Of a stretch of 64,000 nucleotides of DNA, positions 25,423-33,813 are shown one piece after another. Below the pieces are notes generated by a model, which was given only the letters and a program-made list of their open reading frames with translations, searched no databases and was not told the origin of the DNA. Every line of letters begins with the position of its first letter. The first letter of the stretch is position 1. The position numbers and the translations under genes were made by a program. The stretch is from Neofamilia sp964346535 (GTDB taxonomy: Bacteria; Bacillota; Clostridia; Tissierellales; Peptoniphilaceae): positions 62,001 through 126,000 of the forward strand of contig CAYFUN010000001.1 of NCBI GenBank assembly GCA_964346535.1, written 5' to 3'.

Positions 25423-27270
25423 TTGAACAAAAAAGTTTTTGAAAAAATATTAAAAAAAATTGAAAAACCAGCTAGATATATAGGATGCGAAAAAAACTCA
25501 ATAGTAAAGGACTTTGATAAGGCCAAGGTAAAGTTTGCCTTTTGTTTTCCAGACGTGTATGAAGTAGGTATGTCTCACTTAGGCATGCAAATTCTATATT
25601 TTATGACCAATGAAAATCCAGATTTTTTATGTGAAAGAGCCTTTGCTCCTTGGATCGATATGGAAGATGAGATGAGAAAAGAAAACATAAAACTTTTCAG
25701 CCTTGAAAATAAAAGACCTTTAGATGAGTTTGATATTATAGGTTTTACCCTACAATATGAAATGTCCTATAGCAACATTCTTAACATGATAGATTTATCT
25801 GGTCTTAACTTGTTAGCAAAAGATAGAAAAGAAGATGACCCTCTTGTAATTGCAGGAGGTCCTTGTGCTTATAATCCTGAACCTTTAGCAGACTTTATTG
25901 ATCTTTTTATAATTGGTGAAGGTGAAGAAATAAACTTAAGGCTTTTTGACCTATATAAAAATATGAAAGAAAAAAATGCTTCGAAAAGAGATTTTTTATT
26001 TGAAGCTGCAAAACTAGAAGGAATTTATGTTCCTTCATTTTATGATGTTACTTATGGCGAAGACGGAAAAATCTTAAGCTATGAAAAAAAATATGACTTT
26101 CTTCCAGATAAAATAAAAAAAGTTTATGTTAGCGACTTTGATAAATGCTTTAAGTTAGACAAGGTAATTGTTCCATATCTTGAAACTGTTCATCAAAGAA
26201 GTGTTGTGGAATTATTTAGAGGTTGTACTCAAGGGTGTAGATTTTGCTCTGCTGGATATATTTATAGACCAATTAGAGAAAGAAACCCTAATACTATAAT
26301 GTCTATGATTGACAAGCAAATTGAAAGCTCTGGATATAACGAAGTCTCACTTTCTTCCCTAAGTTCTTGTGACTACAGAGACTTAAATCTTTTAGTAGAT
26401 GAGCTTATAAACAAATATATAGATAATAAGGTAAGGGTATCTCTTCCATCGCTTAGGGTAGACTCACTTTCTATTGATGTTTTAAAGAAAATTGAAGAAG
26501 TGAGAAAAACTGGACTGACTCTAGCTCCAGAAGCTGGCAGCCAAAGAATGAGGGACATTATTAATAAAAATATCACTGAAGAAGATTATATAAATGCACT
26601 TAGATCAATATATGACAACGGATGGTCAAAAGTAAAACTTTACTTTATGCTAGGCCTGCCTTTTGAAAGGGAAGAAGACTTAGATGGTATAAAAAGATTA
26701 GGAGACATTGGCAAAGATCTTTTCTTTTCTAGACCAAAAGAACAAATAAAAGGAAATTTCCAAATAACCTTATCAACTTCATGCTTTGTTCCTAAACCAT
26801 TTACTCCATTTCAATGGCTAAAACAAAACTCAGTTGAAGAATTTAAAGAGAAAATTTATTATTTAAAAGATCAAATTAAAGACAAAAAAGTAAAATTCCA
26901 ATATCACAATCCTGAGCTTTCAGTTTTAGAGGGATATATTGCTAGAGGAGATAGAAGAATTTCTAAAACCCTAATTAAGGCCTTTGAAAAAGGAGCTAAG
27001 TTTGACGGCTGGTCTGATATCTTTAATAATGAAATTTGGGAAGAGGCTATAAAAGAGGCTGGACTTCCTATGGAAATGTACAATCTTAGGACTTGGTCCG
27101 AAGACGAAATCTTACCTTGGGACATTATTGATCCAGGAGTAGAAAAAAGATATTTATTAGGAGAATTAAAAAAATCTAAAGAGGGACTAACAACAAGGGA
27201 CTGTAGAAATGGCTGCAATAATTGTGGAATAAAAAATTGTGAGATGTGGGTGACTTTTAATGAAGCTTAG
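25423..27270 (+). CDS. B12-binding-domain radical SAM protein (TIGR03960 type)
   Basis: A 615-residue radical SAM enzyme of unknown reaction. The N-terminal part has a B12-binding-like fold and the SAM cluster motif is C268-x3-C272-x2-C275 (RGCTQGCRFC). The C-terminus ends with a cysteine-rich knot (CRNGCNNCGIKNC). It is the long partner of the DUF2344 protein encoded next, and the two are separate halves of a conserved pair seen beside RNase E/G genes in Firmicutes. Start is TTG after a strong AAGGAGG site. Confidence 0.92.
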   Translation: MNKKVFEKILKKIEKPARYIGCEKNSIVKDFDKAKVKFAFCFPDVYEVGMSHLGMQILYFMTNENPDFLCERAFAPWIDMEDEMRKENIKLFSLENKRPLDEFDIIGFTLQYEMSYSNILNMIDLSGLNLLAKDRKEDDPLVIAGGPCAYNPEPLADFIDLFIIGEGEEINLRLFDLYKNMKEKNASKRDFLFEAAKLEGIYVPSFYDVTYGEDGKILSYEKKYDFLPDKIKKVYVSDFDKCFKLDKVIVPYLETVHQRSVVELFRGCTQGCRFCSAGYIYRPIRERNPNTIMSMIDKQIESSGYNEVSLSSLSSCDYRDLNLLVDELINKYIDNKVRVSLPSLRVDSLSIDVLKKIEEVRKTGLTLAPEAGSQRMRDIINKNITEEDYINALRSIYDNGWSKVKLYFMLGLPFEREEDLDGIKRLGDIGKDLFFSRPKEQIKGNFQITLSTSCFVPKPFTPFQWLKQNSVEEFKEKIYYLKDQIKDKKVKFQYHNPELSVLEGYIARGDRRISKTLIKAFEKGAKFDGWSDIFNNEIWEEAIKEAGLPMEMYNLRTWSEDEILPWDIIDPGVEKRYLLGELKKSKEGLTTRDCRNGCNNCGIKNCEMWVTFNEA

Positions 27271-27913
27271 AATATTTTATACAAGAAATGATGAGTTAAA
27301 ATTTATATCGCATTTGAATACAGTTGATCTTTTACAAAGAGCTGTCTTCAACACAGGCTATCAGGTTGCTTTTTCTCAAGGCTTTAATCCACATCCGATA
27401 ATGAGTTTTGGAAATCCACTGCCCTTAGGAGTTTCTAGCGACTTTGAAATATTTGATGTAGACTTAGTTGATGACCAAGTAGACTTAGATAAATTTAAGA
27501 ACCAATTAAATTCTTATTTGCCTAAACAAGTTCAGGTTATTAAAGTTTTTTTAGCAGACAACACTAGCATAAGTAAAGTTTTTTCATATTCAATTTATGA
27601 ATTTATTATTGACTCTGAAAAGAACTTGGAAGAATTAAATCTTTTTGATAAGAAGCCTATTATTATAGAGCGAACAAAAAAAGCTAAGAAAAAAAGAGAA
27701 AGAGAGTTAATTCAAGAAGACATAACTAAGCACATTGAAATTAATAAAAATTTCATAAAACTTCAAACAGGGGAGTACTTCCTAGAGGCTAAATTAGAAA
27801 ATTCAAATACTAAAATTATAAATCCTATGAACTTCATTCAAGGACTTTTAAAAAAATATAATATTGAAATAGACCCAGTTGATATTTCCATTCATAAAAA
27901 GGAAATGCTATGA
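27260..27913 (+). CDS. TIGR03936/DUF2344 radical SAM-associated protein
   Basis: A 217-residue protein beginning MKLRIFYTRNDELKFISHLN and containing FSQGFNPHPIMSFGNPLPLG, both hallmarks of the DUF2344 family. It is almost always encoded right after the B12-type radical SAM protein, here overlapping it by 11 bases, so the two very probably act together. The reaction is unknown; a link to RNA metabolism is only suggested by the adjacent RNase G gene, which it overlaps by four bases. Confidence 0.9.
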   Translation: MKLRIFYTRNDELKFISHLNTVDLLQRAVFNTGYQVAFSQGFNPHPIMSFGNPLPLGVSSDFEIFDVDLVDDQVDLDKFKNQLNSYLPKQVQVIKVFLADNTSISKVFSYSIYEFIIDSEKNLEELNLFDKKPIIIERTKKAKKKRERELIQEDITKHIEINKNFIKLQTGEYFLEAKLENSNTKIINPMNFIQGLLKKYNIEIDPVDISIHKKEML

Positions 27914-29043
27914 TAGACCTTAAAAGTTTTAGCTTCTTAGAAGAAAATGAAAATTATATATTTACTGGCCAAGTCCTAGAAAATAATTTAACTGATTTTT
28001 GCGTCTTTGATAAAAACATTGAATCTAAAGTAGGAAATATATATAGGGCCAGACTTTTAAATAAAGTTAATGGCCTAAATGGTTTTTTTGTAGACTTAGG
28101 CGAAGACAAGCACGGCCTTCTTCAAGTTGAGTCAGATAGATTTTCTAGCCTAAAAGAAACCGATGAGTTACTAGTACAAGTCACTTATGATGGCAATGAA
28201 AGTAAGGGGCCAAAGTTAACGGAAAAATACGAGCTTAAGGGCAAGTATTTTATTTTAACCCCTTTTTCTTCTACAAGCAGAATTTCAAAAAAATTTAAAA
28301 ATAGGGAAAGAGCACTGCAAATAAAAAACTATTTTGAGAGTAAATTCACTAAAACTAATTTTGTAATAAGAACAGCGGCAGAAACAGTTTCTTTAGAAGT
28401 TCTTGAAGAAGAATTTAAAAATCTTTTTGAGAGAAAAAAGTATTTAGAAAAAGAAAAAAACTTCTCTCCAACTCCAAAGCTACTCTATAAAAATGATTAT
28501 GTTCTGGAATCCTTGGATTCAGATAAGGGGTTTACTTTTATAAGCAATAGTTTAACTTATATGGATCTTTACAAAGAGAAATATAAAAATAATGAAGTTA
28601 CCTATGACAGTGATTTTTCTGTAAAGAAGAATACTACTGTTTTCAAACAAATAAAAGAATTATTTAAAGAAAGAATTGTTTTACAAAATGGGATTGAACT
28701 AGTTTTTGAAAAGACAGAAGCATTTCATGTTATAGATATTAATTCTAAAGGTTTTTTCAATCCTGGCAAAGATCTCCCAAAAGATGCCAACAAAAATTGT
28801 GTAAGAGAAATTATTAATCAAATACACTTGCGAAATATTTATGGTATAATATTAATAGATTTTATTTCTTATTCTAATAAAAAAAATGAAGATAAGTTGC
28901 TTAATTATTTTTATGAGGAAAGTAAAAAATACACCAATCCTATAAACGTAATTGGCTTTACAAGATTGGGAATTTTAGAACTTACTAGAAATAAAGGAGT
29001 CAACCATCTTTCAATAGAAAATACAGACCTAAGTATATTTTAA
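27910..29043 (+). CDS. rng: Ribonuclease E/G family, shortened at the C-terminus
   Basis: A 377-residue RNase E/G, while typical RNase G is near 490. An S1-like RNA-binding domain is at about 35-115. The magnesium-binding catalytic aspartates are present: D276 in HVIDINSKGF and D317 in LIDFIS. The reading frame stops soon after the conserved TRLGILELTR motif (about 353-363), so the cysteine zinc-link (CPxC) and the small dimer domain of the family are missing. No continuation is found in any frame before the next gene at 29065. It probably still cuts single-stranded RNA, but quaternary structure should differ. Confidence 0.85.
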   Translation: MIDLKSFSFLEENENYIFTGQVLENNLTDFCVFDKNIESKVGNIYRARLLNKVNGLNGFFVDLGEDKHGLLQVESDRFSSLKETDELLVQVTYDGNESKGPKLTEKYELKGKYFILTPFSSTSRISKKFKNRERALQIKNYFESKFTKTNFVIRTAAETVSLEVLEEEFKNLFERKKYLEKEKNFSPTPKLLYKNDYVLESLDSDKGFTFISNSLTYMDLYKEKYKNNEVTYDSDFSVKKNTTVFKQIKELFKERIVLQNGIELVFEKTEAFHVIDINSKGFFNPGKDLPKDANKNCVREIINQIHLRNIYGIILIDFISYSNKKNEDKLLNYFYEESKKYTNPINVIGFTRLGILELTRNKGVNHLSIENTDLSIF

Positions 29044-29064
29044 AATTATATTTGAGGTGCTTAG

Positions 29065-30516
29065 ATGAATAAATTTACAAGCTATAATGATTATATTGAA
29101 CAAATAAATAATTTTGACAAATCCAGCCTTGGAAATAAGCTGGATTATGCTTGGTTTTTAAATAACAGAGTTATTCCTTTTTATGGGGACAATAATTCTG
29201 TTTTTATTTTTGCTTCAAAACGAGACGTGACTTTAATTATGAACATTGAATTCATACTTAAAAGAGACTGTGAAGTTTATCTCATTACTGATGAAGATTT
29301 AGACAGACTTTTAAAATATGTAGGGAAGAGAGACATCTATAAATCTTCCAATAAGCTTAGTATTTTTAAAGTCGAAGACCAAGACGAAATAAATAACATA
29401 GAAATAATTAACTACTTAAACAATCTAATAGAAACAGCAATTTCAAATGAGGTTTCCGACATACATATTGAACCTCAAAAGGATAAACTACGAATTAGAT
29501 TTAGAATTAACGGCAGACTTGTTGACAAAGATTACTTGCCTTTAGACCATTTACAAATAATCATCACCAGGATAAAAGTATTAGGTCGCTTAGATTTAGC
29601 GGAGCGCAGATTACCCCAAGATGGTAGAATTACTTTTGAATATGAAAATAGGGACATAGACCTTAGAATCTCAACTATACCAACTCTTTATGGAGAAAAA
29701 ATTGTTATAAGGCTACTTGACTCAAGTTTTAAATACAATACTTTAGAGAGTTTAGGACTTAAGGAAGAAGAGATAAAAATAATTGAAAGAAATCTTCTAA
29801 AACAAAATGGAATGACTCTAGTAGTTGGGCCTACAGGGTCTGGAAAGACAACTACTATTTATTCAATTTTAAACAGAATTAATAGCGAAGAAATTAATAT
29901 CACTACCTTAGAAGATCCTTGTGAATATAAAATTGAAGGCATAAACCAAGTACAAATTAATCCTAGACAAGGCCTTAACTTTTCAAATACTTTGAGAAAT
30001 ATTTTGCGCCAAGACCCTGATGTAATTTTTATTGGCGAGTTAAGAGATCAGGAGACAGTTGAAACAGCCTTAAGGTCTGCCATAACTGGCCACTATTTAC
30101 TTTCTACCCTCCATGTAAAAGATACTATTTCTTCTATTGATAGGCTAAAGGATATGGGAGGAGAGAACTTTTTAATTTCATCTGCTTTGAATTTAGTTAT
30201 AAGCCAAAGGCTGATAAGAACCCTTTGTCCTAAATGCAAGGAAGAAATAAATGAGGATAAATTTAACCTAGGGATTGAAAAAAGTTTTAAGGCAGTCGGT
30301 TGTCCAGCTTGTATAAATGGCTATACTGGAAGAAAAGCAGTATTTGAACTTATAGAAATTGATGATCAGATTAAGGACATGATTAATACAAATAAATCTT
30401 ATTTTGAAATACTAGAATATTGTAAAAGTAAGGGCTTTAAACCGATGAGGGAAAAGCTTTTCGAAGAAGTTATAAATGGTACTACTAGTGTTGAGGAAAT
30501 CATAAAAATTATTTAA
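29065..30516 (+). CDS. pilB: PilB/GspE-type pilus assembly ATPase
   Basis: A 483-residue secretion ATPase that powers pilin polymerisation from the cytoplasm. Walker A GPTGSGKT is at 255-262; the Asp box, the Walker B region (IFIGELRDQETVETA) and the His box (GHYLLSTLHVKD) follow. The tetracysteine zinc motif typical of GspE/PilB is present (C388-x2-C391 and C413-x2-C416). The N-terminal region (1-130) is short and divergent. It opens the pilus operon, with a GAGGTG site, 21 bases after the RNase G stop. No PilT-like retraction ATPase is in the window. Confidence 0.93.
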   Translation: MNKFTSYNDYIEQINNFDKSSLGNKLDYAWFLNNRVIPFYGDNNSVFIFASKRDVTLIMNIEFILKRDCEVYLITDEDLDRLLKYVGKRDIYKSSNKLSIFKVEDQDEINNIEIINYLNNLIETAISNEVSDIHIEPQKDKLRIRFRINGRLVDKDYLPLDHLQIIITRIKVLGRLDLAERRLPQDGRITFEYENRDIDLRISTIPTLYGEKIVIRLLDSSFKYNTLESLGLKEEEIKIIERNLLKQNGMTLVVGPTGSGKTTTIYSILNRINSEEINITTLEDPCEYKIEGINQVQINPRQGLNFSNTLRNILRQDPDVIFIGELRDQETVETALRSAITGHYLLSTLHVKDTISSIDRLKDMGGENFLISSALNLVISQRLIRTLCPKCKEEINEDKFNLGIEKSFKAVGCPACINGYTGRKAVFELIEIDDQIKDMINTNKSYFEILEYCKSKGFKPMREKLFEEVINGTTSVEEIIKII

Positions 30517-30517
30517 A

Positions 30518-31720
30518 ATGAAATACAAGGTTACTTACTTAGATGAAGATTTAAATAGAAAAACTGAATATTTTAACTTGGACAAGGACCAGATTATATA
30601 CAACTTTAATCAGGCTAATTTGAGAATAGTAAATATAGAAACTACAGATACAGATATTAAAAAAACTTCAAGCAGTAAAAGTAAAAAGCTAAAAGTAAAA
30701 GATATCTCCCAGTTTTTAAAACAACTAAGCATTCTTCTTGATTCTGGTTTAGACTTTAAAATGGCAATAAGTATATTAAAAGACCAAGAAAAAAATAAAG
30801 ACTTAAAAGCTAGTCTTTATGAAATAAATAAAAATTTAGATCAAGGTTATTCAATTAGCCAGGCCTTTGATAAAACAGCTAAGTTTCCTGACTTAGTTAT
30901 AGGAATAATTGAAGCAGGTGAAGTTTCATCAAGATTAGGCCAGTCATTAAATATTCTGGCTGACTATTATGAAGATGAGGAGAAAACAAAGCAGACTTTA
31001 AAAAATGCCTTATATTATCCTAGTATTTTACTAATAGTGACCTTAATAGTAACTTTGTTGATGGTTTATATTGTCTTGCCTAGGTATGTTGAGCTATTTT
31101 CTTATTATGATGGCATCGAACTGCCTGCTTTGACAAAAAGATTATTAAATACATCTAAATTTTTACTCAATAAGGGTTGGCTTTTATTATTAGCTATTAT
31201 TGGACTTGGAATTTTTATAAAAAAAGCACTTCCAAAAGATACTAAACTTAGAATTTCTAAGGCGAGATTATCTTATCCCTTTATAGGATCATATATTTTA
31301 TCTTATGAGATACAAAGGTTTTCAGGAATATTTGCCCTATTAATTGACTCTGGTATTGAAACTTTAGAGTCTATTAATAAGGCTGCAAAATCTATTAACA
31401 ATATTTATTTGCGAGAAGAATTAGGCAGTTTAAACAAGAATATTTTAGAAGGCCATAGCCTGTATGAAACTTTCTCCAAAATTGAAATCTTGCCTCCTAT
31501 GTTTATAAACTTAGTTAACGTAGGAGAATTATCATCAAGTTTAGCTACAACTATGGAAATGTCTTTCAATTACTATAAAAATATAGTTAGTGAAAAGTCT
31601 AAAAAATTAACTGCCTTGTTTGAACCATTAATTATAATTATAGTATCCCTTATAGTTGGAACTGTAGTAGTAGCTATTGCCTTGCCAATGTTTTCTTTGG
31701 TAAATTTAGTAAATTTTTAA
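30518..31720 (+). CDS. pilC: PilC/GspF-type inner-membrane platform protein
   Basis: A 400-residue protein with two repeated GspF cytoplasmic domains (about 65-190 and 255-375) and three hydrophobic segments (about 167-190, 215-235 and 367-390). The phrases FLKQLSILLDSGLDFKMAI, GIIEAGEVSSRLG and FINLVNVGELSSSL are family hallmarks. It is the membrane platform on which pilins assemble. It follows pilB by one base and has no clear ribosome site, so translation is probably coupled. Confidence 0.93.
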   Translation: MKYKVTYLDEDLNRKTEYFNLDKDQIIYNFNQANLRIVNIETTDTDIKKTSSSKSKKLKVKDISQFLKQLSILLDSGLDFKMAISILKDQEKNKDLKASLYEINKNLDQGYSISQAFDKTAKFPDLVIGIIEAGEVSSRLGQSLNILADYYEDEEKTKQTLKNALYYPSILLIVTLIVTLLMVYIVLPRYVELFSYYDGIELPALTKRLLNTSKFLLNKGWLLLLAIIGLGIFIKKALPKDTKLRISKARLSYPFIGSYILSYEIQRFSGIFALLIDSGIETLESINKAAKSINNIYLREELGSLNKNILEGHSLYETFSKIEILPPMFINLVNVGELSSSLATTMEMSFNYYKNIVSEKSKKLTALFEPLIIIIVSLIVGTVVVAIALPMFSLVNLVNF

Positions 31721-31731
31721 AGGAGTTTAGT

Positions 31732-32118
31732 ATGAAGAAAATGAAAAGAAAAGTCAAAGGTTTTACCTTAGTTGAGTTAGTTATTAGTATAGCCATCATT
31801 GCCATCTTAGTATCAATAGCAATACCTCAGTATAACAAGGCTAGGCTTTCTGCAATTGCTGCAACCCATAACTCAAATGTTCAATCTATTAAAAGTGCTG
31901 CAATTTTAACTCGAATGGAAGACGAAAAGGCAGATATTAACCAAGACTCTGTCAAAAAAAATATTGAAGGTGGAGAACTTCCTGAAATAAACAAGGCTAT
32001 TAAAGATGCAACAGGAAAGTCTACTTGGTCCATAAGAGAAGAAAAAGAAAGTGGAAATATTATTATTGAACCTGGATTAGTTAAATTTGAAGGAAATAAA
32101 ATAACAGAGGTCAAGTAA
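31732..32118 (+). CDS. Type IV pilin, probable major subunit
   Basis: A 128-residue prepilin with a short basic leader ending KVKG, then FTLVELVISIAIIAILVSIAI: class III cleavage after Gly, Phe +1 and Glu +5. The globular part is small and charged, with no cysteine pair. It is the most canonical of the prepilins in this locus and lies between the platform and prepilin peptidase genes, so it is the best candidate major pilin. An AAAGGAG site precedes it. Confidence 0.9.
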   Translation: MKKMKRKVKGFTLVELVISIAIIAILVSIAIPQYNKARLSAIAATHNSNVQSIKSAAILTRMEDEKADINQDSVKKNIEGGELPEINKAIKDATGKSTWSIREEKESGNIIIEPGLVKFEGNKITEVK

Positions 32119-32119
32119 G

Positions 32120-32554
32120 ATAAAAATATTAATTATACTTTTAGAGCTGATAATATTAATAGCTATAGTTATAGAAGATGAGAAGGGATATGAAATATCT
32201 CTTTATAAGCTAGTATTTCTGTTTTTAATAACTCTAGTTAAGGTTTTTATTTATAAATTTAAGTTTTCTTTGGAAACTTTTTTATTAGCAAATGCTTTGT
32301 ATTTTTTGATTTACTTTCTAGCCAAGGGGAATTTTGGTCTAGGAGATGTTATTTTAAATGGTATACTTGCTCTTAATTTTTCAAATTCTTGGTTCTATTT
32401 TAAATTTTTTACTTTAACTTTTTGTCTGGGATCAGTCATTTCCTTATTAGCTTTATACTTTAAAAAAGTAAGCTTAAAAGATAAAGTCCCTTTTGCAAAA
32501 TATATTGTTATAGCATATTTTCTTACGATGTTTTTAGGAGGCAGTTTTGTTTAA
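32120..32554 (+). CDS. Minimal A24 prepilin peptidase, non-standard start codon
   Basis: This open frame runs from about 32111 to the stop at 32552-32554. Its first canonical start is TTG at 32270, which would remove the first catalytic aspartate. Read from ATA at 32120 it gives 144 residues with five or six membrane segments. D20 is in DEKGYEIS, matching the family's D-x-K-x3-I pattern, and D76 is in GNFGLGDV (GxGD), so both catalytic aspartates are present. It lacks the N-terminal methyltransferase domain, like archaeal preflagellin peptidases and TadV. AGAGG at 32106-32110 is nine bases before the ATA. An in-frame CTG at 32147 is the alternative. Its pilus-operon position supports cleavage of the prepilins around it. 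Confidence 0.72.
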   Translation: MKILIILLELIILIAIVIEDEKGYEISLYKLVFLFLITLVKVFIYKFKFSLETFLLANALYFLIYFLAKGNFGLGDVILNGILALNFSNSWFYFKFFTLTFCLGSVISLLALYFKKVSLKDKVPFAKYIVIAYFLTMFLGGSFV

Positions 32555-33305
32555 TAAAAGAAAAAGTTATTTGCTAAATTATATAGATGGGTCAACATTA
32601 AAACTAGAAAATGAAACAGGTGAAGAAATTTTCAAGTGTGAGATATATAAGGACCCAAGTGGACAAATTGATCCTGACCAAGTGGAATATCTATTAAAAA
32701 AGACCTTATCAACTATAGATAGTAAAGCAAACTTGGCAGTAAGAATATCGTCTGCAAATAATATTTTTAGATTTGAAAAGGCAAGCGGATTAAAGGAAAC
32801 AGATTTAGATAGTTATTATACTTATAACATAGACAAAATCCTGCCCTTCAATAAAGAAAACTTCTTATTAAAATACAATTATTGGAGAGAGAATTTTTTA
32901 GTTTATGGCATAGACAAGGACCTGATAAATATTTTTTCAAATAAACTAGCCAGCTTATTCTTAAAAAATATTTATATTACAACATTTGCTAGCGAAGCCA
33001 TAGCTTATATAGAAAATAATAAAATAAAAAACGTGCTAATACTAAGACTTGATGAAAGCTCTTTAGAGTTAATAAAAGTTTTAGAAGCAGATATAGTATT
33101 TTATAAGTACAAAACCTTTGATCAAAAAAACTATCAAAAGGAGATAGAAAGCCTATCTAAAAGCATTCAAATTAACAATCAAATAGAAGCTTTAATTTTT
33201 GGCGATAAAAACTTTATTAATAAAGAAAAAGATTACATTGATAAAAATTTTGGAATAGAATTTTCTTTTAGACAATTTAGCATAGAAAATTATTTTGGAG
33301 AATAA
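32547..33305 (+). CDS. PilM-like pilus assembly protein (divergent)
   Basis: A 252-residue soluble protein that starts at TTG 32547, five bases after AGGAGG, overlapping the peptidase gene by eight bases. PilM is an actin-like ATPase fold of about 350 residues that binds the N-terminus of PilN. This protein is shorter, and I see no clear phosphate-binding motif. The assignment rests on its position directly before a PilN-like and a PilO-like gene, plus the weakly actin-like opening YLLNYIDGSTLKL. It could be a different cytoplasmic partner. Confidence 0.5.
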   Translation: MFNKRKSYLLNYIDGSTLKLENETGEEIFKCEIYKDPSGQIDPDQVEYLLKKTLSTIDSKANLAVRISSANNIFRFEKASGLKETDLDSYYTYNIDKILPFNKENFLLKYNYWRENFLVYGIDKDLINIFSNKLASLFLKNIYITTFASEAIAYIENNKIKNVLILRLDESSLELIKVLEADIVFYKYKTFDQKNYQKEIESLSKSIQINNQIEALIFGDKNFINKEKDYIDKNFGIEFSFRQFSIENYFGE

Positions 33306-33306
33306 A

Positions 33307-33813
33307 ATGAAGCCAGTAAATTTTATAGAAGTAAAGAAAGAAAAAATAGATATTAAAAATATAGTCTTACTATTGTTGCCATTATTTTTATTAGTTGGCT
33401 TTATAGCATTAGATATATTTCAAAACATTTATTCTAGCAACAAGAGCAATTTAGAAATGGTAAGCCTTGAAGAGGTAAATGCTTTAGAAGAAAACATCCA
33501 AGATCTTAAAATAAAAAAGGAAGAAACAGATAAAAAGATTAATTTCTACAAAGACTTAGACAGAAAAAAATCTATGGATAGAGATTTATTAAAGTCTCTA
33601 GAAGTTTTTTCTGCTAATAGCAATAATAATATCTTTATTAATTCATTTTCTTCTGATGCTCAAGATATAAGCCTAACAGGCCTTTCTTTAAGTTCTGACT
33701 TATTAGACAAATTTGACCAGGAGATTAAAAATAGTTTAGAAAACTTTATTTTAAGTGAAGTGAACTTTGAAGATGGCTATTATAAATTTTCTTATAGGGG
33801 AGAGGTTAAATGA
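33307..33813 (+). CDS. PilN-like pilus assembly protein
   Basis: A 168-residue bitopic protein: a short basic cytoplasmic N-terminus beginning MKPVNFIEVKKEK, a membrane segment (about 20-40), a coiled coil (about 50-85) and a small C-terminal ferredoxin-like region. This is the usual PilN layout. The ATG at 33307 is chosen because GGAG lies just before it; an earlier TTG at 33295 would start inside the PilM-like gene. It overlaps the PilO-like gene by four bases. The call is based on topology and order rather than strong sequence hallmarks. Confidence 0.6.
   Translation: MKPVNFIEVKKEKIDIKNIVLLLLPLFLLVGFIALDIFQNIYSSNKSNLEMVSLEEVNALEENIQDLKIKKEETDKKINFYKDLDRKKSMDRDLLKSLEVFSANSNNNIFINSFSSDAQDISLTGLSLSSDLLDKFDQEIKNSLENFILSEVNFEDGYYKFSYRGEVK

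Noticed and set aside
32105..32125. Programmed frameshift joining the pilin to the prepilin peptidase
   Set aside because: A +1 shift would be needed and no slippery site is seen. A pilin-peptidase fusion makes little biological sense, while AGAGG is well placed for separate initiation.
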